A DNA stretch of 64,000 nt from Entonaema liquescens. Taxonomy: Eukaryota > Ascomycota > Sordariomycetes > Xylariales > Xylariaceae. Positions within the stretch are counted from its first letter, which is position 1, and each line of letters opens with the position of its first letter. The DNA is taken from assembly GCA_902805475.1 (NCBI GenBank), contig CADCSX010000025.1, positions 620,001 through 684,000 on the forward strand. Reading direction: 5' to 3'. A program made the translations under genes and the position numbers. Below the pieces are notes generated by a model. The model had not been told where the DNA came from, did no database searches, and saw only the letters and a list, made by a program, of their open reading frames with translations. This document shows positions 1-10,829 of this stretch, in pieces.

Positions 1-3000
1 ACCAAAGTAGCAACTTAGAATAGAATGAAGACTAGATATCTATAGTCATAGCTAGGCGATTCTATGGAATGATTCATATAGTCAAATCCTTGAGCTGCAA
101 ATCCTCATATAGATCAAGTTTTAACCGTTTATACATACCTACGTAGTACGAATTCGTCTCTCGGTCCAGTAGCTGGCAGCTTTTAGATAGATCTTTGACT
201 TGAGATGCGGAAACGTGCAAGCTAACTAACCTATGGAATGAGGCTATCATTACAAATGCCCCTATTTTAGTCAATTGTGACCTACTACATCAGGCAACTT
301 GGAATTGACTCTTCTTTTAGTACCTCACAATGAATAGACTAGCCGATTGGCCTTGTTTTGCATCTTAGTTCTTCGTATTTGAACAGCTCTAAACATACAC
401 CTACTCGTAACTTGATACCGCTATACTCCAAGAAGACATAAAATTATCAATTCGAATAGCTGTGTCACAGGTGAATACTATGCTGCCTAACTCTCGTGGC
501 CACGGCTAAATTCCGCATACCTATCCTCTTGTCCGAGTCCGAAACATGCATCATGACCGGAACGACGCCGTCATATTTCAGATTGAGTCACGGTACGCCG
601 TTTCATCCATCCTATCTGGAAAATATTGCCTCGGAACCACACCGAGCATCACGGCACTCAGCCTTGGCAACAGTAGCCTAGGTAAGGCAACCTGGTCAAA
701 TGATAAAACCCGCTTGACACCCAGCGTAGAGTAAGAGACAGCAGGGATATGAGATCTAGAACCGGCTGGTTCCGCGGCGGATATGGTGACTCGTAGCCTA
801 TGCGCTATCTCAGCCGTATGACGGCAGGGCGTCGCCGAGTTGTACACTTTGTGTTACCTCTTTCCTCACCACGTCGCCGACCCCATCGAACGGTATTCCA
901 CAGTCTGCCTTACTAGGCACCTACCTATACGGCGTGTTTCGTTTCATAGGTTGAGCCTCAAAAAAAGAAGCTTAGCTTTTCCTCTTCGTGCGAGGGTGCC
1001 TCGTGCCGTCTCTCTACTTTTCTTCCCAGCTTACCGAAACACAGGCAGCAGTAGCAGCAGCAACAGCAGCAACAACGATACTAAAGACGGAAAGTAATAC
1101 AAATAAATTCAGCCCCCAACCCCAAACTCGGAAAGCCCACGTGCGGACGAAACTCGTCACTAGATCCCTTTGCCGTATTACGCAGCGATGACAAAGAGGA
1201 GAGAAAGGGACCCCTATAGGAAAAATAGGATCTAAACCGGGTGGCTGTGGCCAGCGGCATGGCGTCCGCCGGGCCGATAGTTGGTGGGAAGATGATACAT
1301 CGTCCCTAGGTGGCCAATGGAAAACCGGGCTCCAGGCGCTGGGGGTTGTAGTGTTCGGGTAAGCAATGCAAGTAACGGACTCAGCCACAACCATTCCGTC
1401 GGTACGATAAGGTATCTATGTAAATATGTAAAGTAGCATTGTTTATCGTGTTATATCACATGACCATCTTGTACTTCTTCACTTGTTGTTTTTGAATCTA
1501 CGGAGGAAATATATTGAACATTACTCATTCTACTCTATTCAGCTCTCCAGTCACGTATCTGCTCCCTTCCCGGCTTGAAGCTATACGACGCATCGTGAAA
1601 ATTCTTGATTCGGCCGATGAATTGGATCGACTGTACAAATCACCCGAATCGTAACTCGCGGATGCCGGGTTTTCAGGTGGACTGTGGAATTCGGACCTAT
1701 GATAAATTACTAGCTGAAATGCTACGCATCGCGTTCGGCAGCGGGCAGCCTTTTCTCTCAAGGAGGATATATCGCAAAACTCAGTCGATGATATATAGGC
1801 GAAAGTAACGTGGTAATTTAACTCTTAATGGCACATGGTTCTATGAAGGTCTCGCCAGACGCTTGGACCCTACAGCAGAAACTGACATGTCGTTTTTTTT
1901 CGCAACGCGGCTTGATATCACTACCTGTATGACCTACCGAACGTATTCCAGTTGCATATTTGAAAATTCGACTTATGACTCCCATACCGAATGACATCAC
2001 TACAGAAAAAATTGCCATAGCTCGCCATCCTACGTAGACACCTGGCTTTCGAATTATTTCCCTTAGCTGAGCGTCGTCCAATAAGTGATTGGACGATACC
2101 TACGCTTCTCGCCTCGTATTAGGTACTTCGGATCAATCGTCCCATCATCCTTCCAGAACCGTGCTAAGCTGTACGAACTCCCAGCCCACCTCTAGGTGCA
2201 ATGCTTCCATTGGACTCCCAGGTCTCGTATTTGCTGTGGACGGCGCTCAGCGCGCTGCATACAGGCCCGGTATATGTTGACGTCAACCGTACAGTGCGAA
2301 ACCAATATCTAGCCAGTATTAACTCAAGCGTAAGAAGAAGACCTGTAATGATTGAGGAAGTTGGTTAGTGTTTTACGAAGTGGTGCGTTACTCGTTTAGC
2401 TATAGCATGAGTATTACGGATTTCGCCTTCTGCATTGGTTAGTTCTATGGGAGTTTCGGCTTTCCATCAATGCCAGGCTACTGTCATGGTCCACGACCTT
2501 GACATCGTGCCTCTTCCCATCCTCATCATCCTCCATCAGTGACAGTATTCATAAACTCTAGATGTGTTTGTTATAGATATAGTGCTATCCCCGTAGAAGT
2601 TTATAATGACACCACACCTAATTCTCTAGAAAATACCGAAAATAAAAATAGTGTCGAGCTATAACTAAAACTATCCCTCTAAAGACCTTATGGTTACTAA
2701 GGTACATAACGATTGTGGGTATACTCGATATAATAACCGCGAAATAAACTATATCTGGTTCACTTAGCTCTAACAACCCTTCGCCATTGTCCTAAACTAG
2801 TTGAACCTAGAGAAGCGTGAGAACGAGTTCTCGGGAATCCGGGGGCGAGTATATCCTTGCGGACTAAGAGTTACCTACTTCGAATGAGCGAGCTTAGCTG
2901 CAACTGTGCCATTTTGTTCGTACTCCGTAGAGATCATGGTAGGTAGCTAAAAGAAACATGTTCGGTATCTTGCTAGAGAGAATAGGATTTCTTGTTTATA

Positions 3001-3657
3001 TTAGTAATACAGAACGACTCGTGCTTCCCGACATCGAAGTAGTCTGCTATGAAAGTATAGTCCCCTATTTATTAGATAGTTAAAATAATCATATCATCCC
3101 TTTTTTTTTTCTAAACAAAAGTGACCATGAAGAAAATCCTGTATTATTTCCTATATATTGTATCTTGATTCGAGGTCACTGCTTAGTTCCTACATATATG
3201 CTGTACATAATAATATATTTCTCATCCGAAGGTGTAAAGAGTAAAAAGCAGGAATTAAGGGGTAGCGAGTTATTTGTAATTAGGGGCAGGAGGTACCTAA
3301 ACAAATAATGTGCATGCCTTCAATATATTGTACCTACATGTAGCTTTATTGGCATGTAACTCTGTAGGTACATTATGCTAATAGTTGAAGTCCCTAACAG
3401 TTGCCTGGCAACTTTAAAATTCTAAACTCAGCAAGTGGAAGTTACTTACAAGACGCTCTTGCTCCTTTACCTGCCTTAGAGGTAATTTAGGTACCTGCCT
3501 CCTAGAGATTCTAAGTTTATTAGCCCACTGTTATTATTCCACTGTTATTATTCCACTGGTATTCCACTGTCGTTATTCCACTCACACAAAATAAAATCTA
3601 TTTAATGCTGCCTGGTCCTCTCGCAAAACTTTTGTTTCTCACACATCAACCACCAAA
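1..3657. other. gene-poor left flank, no gene supported
   Basis: I find no ORF here with protein-like composition, conserved motif or believable splice structure. A short CAG/CAA-rich stretch lies near 1045-1080 and a 15-bp direct repeat (ATTCCACTGTTATT-like, about four imperfect copies) near 3527-3585. Several TAGGTACCT-type motifs occur around 3290-3500, as in other intergenic stretches of this window. It may include decayed repeat DNA, but nothing specific can be named. Confidence 0.5.
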
Positions 3658-4251
3658 ATGCAAATCCAACCACTCAACCAACTATCAGTTATCCATTTGA
3701 TATTGCAACCCGACTTGAACTGCAGGCTTCTAAATACAACACAAATAAAATATACTGGCCAATATTCTATTTACTTATGTTCTAACCCCGTTATCGGCGT
3801 CGACTCTAATAGCAAATATCACTTCCCCTTTCGACACACCACGCAGAAGGCCACTCCATGGGGTATACAACAGACATTAAATAACTACATTGTTGAACCG
3901 ATTACAATGCTTTATTCTCGAAATTATTCTATAGTTTCTATTGCAGAATGAAGAAGTATCATCGGAGAGAATGTTGTGGAGAATTGTTCTCTGGTTTCCT
4001 TCGGTCCCGTTGAAGCACCAGACGACCTGAGCTTGAACAGGTTATCAAGTCAACATCGAGCAGCCAGAAGAAACCCATACGGAATTTTGACCCAAGCGTG
4101 CTCGGGTTACCACGCTGGTAAGAAGCACTGGGCTTTTTCCGAGAGACTTAACAAACATATACCAACATCCAAATTCTGTCACGCCCTATTATTCTCAAGG
4201 AAATACAGAGATGCGATACACTCTTATGCGTATGATCGTATAATACTCTAA
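3658..4251 (+). pseudogene. possible broken or uncharacterised gene
   Basis: An ATG in a good context (CACCAAAATG) opens a frame of 97 codons ending in TGA at 3949-3951. The same frame then stays open for another 99 codons, to a TAA at 4249-4251. Read as one unit this is about 197 codons with a single internal stop. I tested one plausible intron (3863-3946); it keeps the same phase and does not remove the stop. No motif, signal peptide or membrane segment is recognisable. A further 54-codon ORF with an ATG starts near 4552. It could be a decayed gene, a gene with an intron I cannot place, or chance. Confidence 0.2.
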
Positions 4252-4882
4252 GCGCCACTAAGGTTAACCACCTAATAAAGCTACAATAATCAACATATTC
4301 TATTACCAGATTCTATTCAAATCCTCCCTTCATAACTGGACAGGCTATCTGTTGGAAAGACAATCAACCCACAACCTGTATAACGAAAACATTCTCTCGC
4401 TGGTACCATATGGAGGTCATTGAGATTACTTGTTCCCGGGGACATTCACATATCCAATACCTATCATCTCTGGGAGCCTGACCTCTTTATCAACTAGGTA
4501 TCGTCTATTCTAAACAGTCATACACTTGGTACAATTTGATATTGGCCATGAAAGCTAGAATCTGCTCTATTCTCTATTCCTTGAGCCCCATAGACGTCAC
4601 AGAAGCGGTCGAAGAGCAAGTGGAATACTCAGCACCTCTCAACTTCATCGACACCGCGGAAGACATGCGGTGGGGTGCTGGCGAGACATCAGAAACTCAC
4701 GGGAATGGTGGCTAGCAGACAACGCAGAAGATTATCATAACACTCTCTGAGGTAATCCTATACTCCTTTATAATTCTCAGGCCAGTGTTGCTATATCCTT
4801 TCGAGCACGCTATTTAGGTTTCTACCTAGAATACTGCTGACTAACTGTGTCAGGAGAAAGATAAGCTTTGCTTAACTATCTT

Positions 4883-4977
4883 CTTGAGTGTATGAAGTTG
4901 ATTGATTACTATCTCTAATAGCTTAGAACAAATGTTCGTATTCCTAGATAGTAATCAATCAACTTCATACACTCAAG
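4883..4977. repeat. 32-bp perfect inverted repeat (hairpin)
   Basis: The arm at 4883-4914 is the exact reverse complement of 4946-4977, with a 31-nt loop between. The arms begin CTTGAGTGTATGAAG. As RNA this would be a 32-bp stem; as DNA it could form a cruciform. No gene covers it. Confidence 0.85.
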
Positions 4978-5615
4978 AGATCTCAACAATTGGTAGTTTA
5001 CCTACATAGGTCTCAAGAAGCTTTGCTTCTTACCATTCTTAATACATCCAACTTCAACACATCAAGACGTCTTACAAACTGGGATACATAGTTCGATAAC
5101 ACCCTTATTTGATGGGCCAGGCATACAACCGATACAAATGATATTTGCCTTAAAGAACCACTTACCAATGCTACAAAAGGGCATAAGCGATTCAAGTCCT
5201 CGACTATGGGCCTTGCCTGCTATTGTCACATATTATACAGGGAAAGAGAGCCCTAAGAAGAACTGTTTCAATCCTGGGAAACGATATGAGAAATAGAACA
5301 GAGCGTAAAGCTATTGAAATGGTGCTCATGGTGTTTAACTACGGAATAAGCAACTACTACAAAGAACACACGTTCATCAACTGACGCAACCGACAAATGA
5401 AGGACCATCCCTACAACCTATTAAGCCAAACCAACAGGCATAGTGACAGCATGGGAATTTTCCTCTTACTTTTCCCCTTTGTCAAGTGACACACTGGTTG
5501 TGCTGCGGTACTCCAGTTGTCTTTGCGCCATAGAGCGCTTCGGGAGCCACGTTGTGGAAACATCTAAGATAGTTCCAGTATCATAGATCCACACGCCCAA
5601 TAGACGTAAACTTTC

Positions 5616-5616
<1 letters not shown>

Positions 5617-5646
<30 letters not shown>
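5617..5646. repeat. (CAT)10 microsatellite
   Basis: Ten uninterrupted CAT units. On the minus strand they would read as ATG codons, producing a misleading poly-Met stretch in a weak ORF. Confidence 0.95.
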
Positions 5647-7068
5647 GACAACGTGAGAAGGATTATCGCGTAAAGATACGAAAATGGTCAATAAACAGCC
5701 AATCAAGCCGGAGCCAAAGCCTCTAAACAGCGTGGTGGAGGAGCCTACGCCAGAATACCCAGGGGTGAAGTCTAAGTTGGAAACTAGACGGGGGACCAAC
5801 AAAAGTTGGGGTATGAGGGAAACAACAGCCAAAAGAACCAAGTGAGACTTTGTCAAGGCCTTATGACGAGCAGGTATGATAACCAGGACCAGAGTAGATG
5901 GCAAACTGGAAATACCCCCGCTAGACTCTTGACAATTATTGAGTTATGGAGATAAATACGACTAGGTTCGAGGTGACGGGGAAGAAATGAATATACTGTA
6001 ACAGCCATTAACCTAGCTGTTTGCAATCGTTAGCCATCGTCATAGTCGTTTCTGGTGATGAAATCCTGCAACGAATGGACGCCGAAGATGGTGTCTGTCT
6101 CTTGATGGAGGGGAAGATGTGAGGATCACATATCATATCAGATAAGCTATGATTAGGTATCTAATGGCGCCAGCGATGGCGAATCTAACGAGGGGTTGTG
6201 ATGAGTATTACTGAGGATTAGCCTGGTGTAATTAGAATTCGAGTGGACGAAGGGAAATCAACTCTTATACTAGTCATAATGACTACCTGACATACATAAC
6301 TGTCCACTCAGGTTTGGTCATGATACGTCGAGAAAGTGTTATACGATTACCCAACTAATAACCGCTATCATACTGAGCTGTCATACCGAGCCAATACTGT
6401 AATACTGTCCAACGTCTAGCCAAATCGTATGGATTACCTTGCATGGTAGTTTGGATCTGCCTAAGCGCATTGAAACACCCAAACATGCCTAGGCAGTAAT
6501 CACGACAATTCCATAATCGCAAGTATGCTTATATAGACCTTGATGTATTCTTTTTATTCTTCCTAGTATGTGACATGTCAGGTTCCCTAACCTATTCCCA
6601 ACCCCATCTTCCCAGTCCGCTTCCTGTCTGGAGCAGGGTAAGTAGTAGGTAGTAGTAGTAGTTCTAGTAAGTTCCAGTAGTTCCAGCCCCCTGTTTGGTA
6701 ACTTTGATATTTGTTTTTCGATCACCCATGGGAGATAAGACAGAAGCCAACAACGACAAAAAAAAAAAGAAGAACAGGTAATAAACCCTTCCCGTTCCGC
6801 CCTTCAACCATGACGCTAAACAATGCGAAGAAAAGAAAACAAAACCCGAAAAAAGAAGAACTTTCTCTTGAGGTATCATGTAAGGAGTAAGTGTCACCTG
6901 ACCCAATGCCAATGTTTGTCGTAGCCCAAAAACAGTTGTGTGGCGCAAAAGCAAAGCAAAAATAGTTGTGTTGTTCCCTTTCCCGACCGTAAACTCCCCT
7001 GTTCCGTTGCTGGGCTGGTAAATCATTTTTCCGCGACTCTAGGTTTATGGGTAGCCTAGTGAACCGGT

Positions 7069-8645
7069 CTACATGCCATTCCGTCTAGGCATGGCGCTAT
7101 CGCTGCGGCTCCTGTCCCTACCAGCACCTTGTCGAACAGCGTCACTATAGCTAGGAATTGGGGGATTGCTTGGTCTTATGGTAGCTGCGGACGCCCCACG
7201 GCTGCGTCCCGACCTGATCAATGGAACATGATCACTTTCGGAACCGCTGCCCGAGCTATCCTCATCCGAGTGTTCCGGACTAGTATATTCAGGTGGAGGA
7301 TGTGATGCCTCGTGCAGACCTAGTCCGACGACGTCGACAACTTGGTCCCCGTTAGCGTTAATTGCGTTGCTAGCTTCGCCGATTTCGTCCGAAGGGACCA
7401 GCTGCGCAAGGGAAATATCAGTAGGACTTCTTTGCGGTCCTGGACTCGTAGGCGGGAGTACTCTAAAGTTGCCACTTCTTGTCCGTCCGTGTCCTGGGTC
7501 TAGACCTGGGCCACTATTAGTGTACCGCTGGACCGATTGTGTATAACCGTGACCCCTCGACGGCGACCCGGGTTGCTCGTCTTTCCTGCGTCCGGTCTCG
7601 AGTAAGATGCTTCCTTGCTCACTTCCGTAAGGTGGCGGCGGTGCCAGACTGCCGGTTATCGGAGCTAGTCCCCATTTCTTTACGTTTGCCTCAATAAATA
7701 CGAAACCGGCCTGACCGAAGTTGACGTGTACAGTACACGGTCCGTTTGCGCCAACGGATGGGAAGAAATTTTGAGACTTCAGACCATGTACTACATCGTC
7801 TAATCGTTTGCCGTTGCGGGTAAAGAAAATGGTTCCTGTCCTCGGACGATAACCAACACCGATAACATCGCCTTGAACATATTGAGGTCCGTAAGCAGTC
7901 GCGTTAAAGGGTTGATTATACCGTCGAGCGCCAATGGAAGTATAAGCGACAGAATATTTATGAAAGCCTGGGTTATCAAGTTAGCTTCAAGGTACGCAGA
8001 CTCTACTTGAAAGAACCTGCATACCTGGGAGTCTGAATAATGGGTAGGGTTTTGTGCTCATGCCGATGCTGAGCAGGGTGGTTTCGGGTTTATCGTAGAT
8101 TTTGGCTTCCCAGTAGTATACTTCGTTTTGTTTTGGTACAGGTAAATTGCTCATGACTGTGCATTCGGAATCAAAGAATTCAATCTCGGTTCTCGCTTCA
8201 ACAAAGCAGTTGGCGATTTCTAGCTCCGGCTCGAACTCCCACGCTGAAACTCCTTTCTCCTGTATGGCTAGGTATTGTGATAAAGAAATATCCGTTTGAA
8301 GCGACTCGGGCGGATTCGCTTGAATAAACGCTGTATTGTTGTCAATGCACCGTCCTTCATGATACGGAAATACACGGGCGCTGTCGGTTTATATGCTTAG
8401 TATTTACCTTTTGCTCTCAAGTACTCTGTCCTCTGCATATCATCCATCGACTCCAAGGCCTCCGCCTCCTCCCTAGCAAATGCTTGCTCGTCATCATATT
8501 CACCAGGCCGACCGATCCGACCAAGGAAGATGCGACCAGAGGTTGTATATCTAAAGAAGTATACGACGAGGAATATCAGAGCTATCAGGATAGCGGAGCC
8601 AAAGGACGATAAAATTCCGATCAGGATGCCGTCTAGGCTCGCCAT
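7069..8645 (-). CDS. SSH4: SPRY-domain membrane adaptor for Rsp5 ubiquitin ligase, SSH4/EAR1 type
   Basis: Exons (minus strand) are 8408-8645, 8025-8330 and 7069-7967, with introns of 77 and 57 nt whose phases join cleanly to give 480 aa. Residues 8-29 form one hydrophobic membrane segment. A SPRY domain covers roughly residues 105-275, including the family stretches NEVYYWEAKIYDKP and VGANGPCTVHVNFGQAGF. Two PY motifs follow, PPPY near 292-295 and PPEY near 406-409, in a Ser/Pro/Asp-rich tail. In yeast, Ssh4 and Ear1 sit on endosome/vacuole membranes and bring the WW-domain ligase Rsp5 to cargo through such PY motifs. Membrane segment, SPRY domain and PY motifs are all visible here; the role in membrane-protein sorting is inferred from the family. 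The first ATG of the open frame at 8645 is used and places the membrane segment at the N-terminus. Confidence 0.92.
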
Positions 8646-10829
8646 GTTGGAGGTGGTTTATCGGTCGGTGGCAACGTGAGAGGGGTTTATCTACTTCAGA
8701 CCTGGGGGGACGTTTTCCCTCACCGTCGAATCTCGAGCATTCGGATGTGGAGTTGTCGAGGATGAAGTACCTCGATGCAGCAACTAAAAAAGAACAAATG
8801 AAAACAAAAAAGGAGAGCGCCAAAAAATAATATATTGAATGAATTCCCTCGGGTTCCGAAAAAGACAAGTCTAAGCAAAAAAATGGTTCTCGTTTGTAGT
8901 GGAAAAAGGGTGGCTATGGAGGAGGGTTGAAGTTCGATTGAGGAGGGATATTGGTTCCTGATCCTTGAAAATGGGTATGGGTTATCGGTGTTAGGTCTCA
9001 AAAGCGTCGTGCGTCGTGCGTTGTCGTACTACTAGTAACTGGGCACTTGTTGATAAGACGCACTGGGTCGTCGATATGGGTTTGTACTTTGTTTTTGTTT
9101 AACTTCGGCGATTTCGAAAATGTCAAATGTTAACTGTCAAAATGGGGTTTGATTTGATTGAACAGGAAATATAGAGTTGAATAGAAAAGGAAGAAGAATG
9201 AATCTACCCTGCCTCGCAGGTGCGGCGTATCACAAGAGGGGAGGAGGAAAATGGAAGAATAAGAATGGACGAGAAGAGAAGAAGGAATGATCGCAAGCTC
9301 CGATTTCTGGTTTGGTATCTTGGTTTGGGACCACCTGCAAGTACCTACCCGGATTAAAACGGTACCTAGGCAGTTAGGTACAGTGCAACTTAGGTTAGGT
9401 AACCGCGATTACTCCGCCCTATGATGGGGAAAAAAAACCTGAGCTGGCTCACTGGGAGCCTGTGGCTTGTGACACCTGCATTTCGTACCTTACCTAAAAA
9501 GATGTGCGCGTCACAAGATGGGTCGAGGTACTATGTAAGTAAGGCACGTCTGGTACGATACTTTTATCTTAATTGTGAAATGGAATTTGTATACAATAAC
9601 TACATTATTATGTCACAGATTCTTAGCGGGTTTGACGCAATTCCTATACCCTATTGATTTTTAATTTTTACTTGCCTACTTTGGTATATATATATATGTA
9701 TATATATGCCGCTAACAGGTAAGTGGCGGGAACTTTCCAAGTTGTTCTATTCCATCATCTCCAACAATGGCTTCCTCGCAAAGTAAAGATACTTAGGTAC
9801 ACAAACTAGTTCAAAAAAACACCCCTGCCAATCCCAAGTCCCAAGCCTCTAATGACGACGCTGAGACTATTTTCATAACGCTGAAGATCTCACCCCGACC
9901 CGGACAACCCCTTGTATCGCTTCTGTCCCTTTTACTTGTATCATCGTCACCTGGTTCCTGTCTTCTTGGCAATAGTTGTAATTGACCTCATATTAACTCC
10001 CTCCATCTCCGGTAATGAATAATAAAAATAATAAACCCCCTACCCCCTAAACCTGGGGATTTGAGGATTCTTCAACTATCGAAAATAGGTATCGACTTGA
10101 TGCAATCGGAAGAAATGCAATATATCATACGCCCGCATTCCACGGAAAGTTTAATAGTTTTCTTTTCCATATCCGGTACATTAGCGACTTGCTGCTTGCA
10201 CCACCTTCGATATATCCTCCGTAAGCGCGGATCCTCCAGGGGCTTGTTTCGGCAACCGCATTATGTTGCGCGATGTATTATTTATATAGGTGCCTAGGTA
10301 TCTTTAGATGCAACCCGGTATTAAGAACCGCTGGCTTATGCGCTTTACAATGTTACCAACACCAATCAATGCGGCTGATTGCATAGTCCTATACGCACAT
10401 GCAGACAGTACGTAATACGAAATACGCGAATAATAATTAAGACAGTTAAACATAAAAACAACTTCCATTTACTTTGTATCTCCTGCTATCAACTAGCATT
10501 TCCAGATTGTGGCTTGTACTACACCTATCGAGATATCAAAACCCTCAACGCCCAGCAAAGTTCCAGGGTATAGTTTTTGTTGTAGTCCGTGACGTCCTAG
10601 TAACTCGGTCTCAAACCCCTCAAGCCCCTCAAGCCCCTCCAAATTAGAATCAGACGCACCCTAGTGCGATATAACTTATGCCGACCAGTCAGGCACTTTG
10701 CCTCGTCGCGCTAATAGCACATGTAGTCGGAATTCACTTTCATAATTACTGCGCTTGATCCCGAGTAGGATAGCGACGGACTGTGTTCCGTAATATTACT
10801 AAATTATGAAGGAATGGCTGGCCCTGTGA
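8646..10829. other. intergenic between SSH4-like and SHG1-like genes
   Basis: No gene is supported. The part next to 8645 is the promoter and 5' UTR side of the SSH4-like gene and is purine/pyrimidine-biased. TAGGTACC-type motifs cluster at 9340-9400. A TA-rich run lies at about 9688-9707, and three CTCAAGCCC-like units at about 10613-10640. The last 100-200 bp should be the 3' end of the SHG1-like transcript. Confidence 0.5.

Larger units (their letters stand above)
4252..7068. other. intergenic, no gene supported
   Basis: Apart from the hairpin at 4883-4977 and the CAT microsatellite at 5617-5646, I see nothing supported. A minus-strand frame at 5581-5904 has a hydrophobic middle that could pass for two membrane segments. 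It has no ATG before its methionine run, which is encoded by the microsatellite, so I do not call it a gene. The part next to 7068 is the likely 3' UTR of the SSH4-like gene. Confidence 0.45.

Noticed and set aside
1014..1394. 126-codon minus-strand ORF near the left end
   Set aside because: Poly-Ala/Val from a CAG/CAA-like repeat, and a composition unlike the real genes here.
5581..5904. Minus-strand hydrophobic ORF with poly-Met run
   Set aside because: The poly-Met comes from a CAT microsatellite and there is no ATG before it; a chance frame cannot be excluded.
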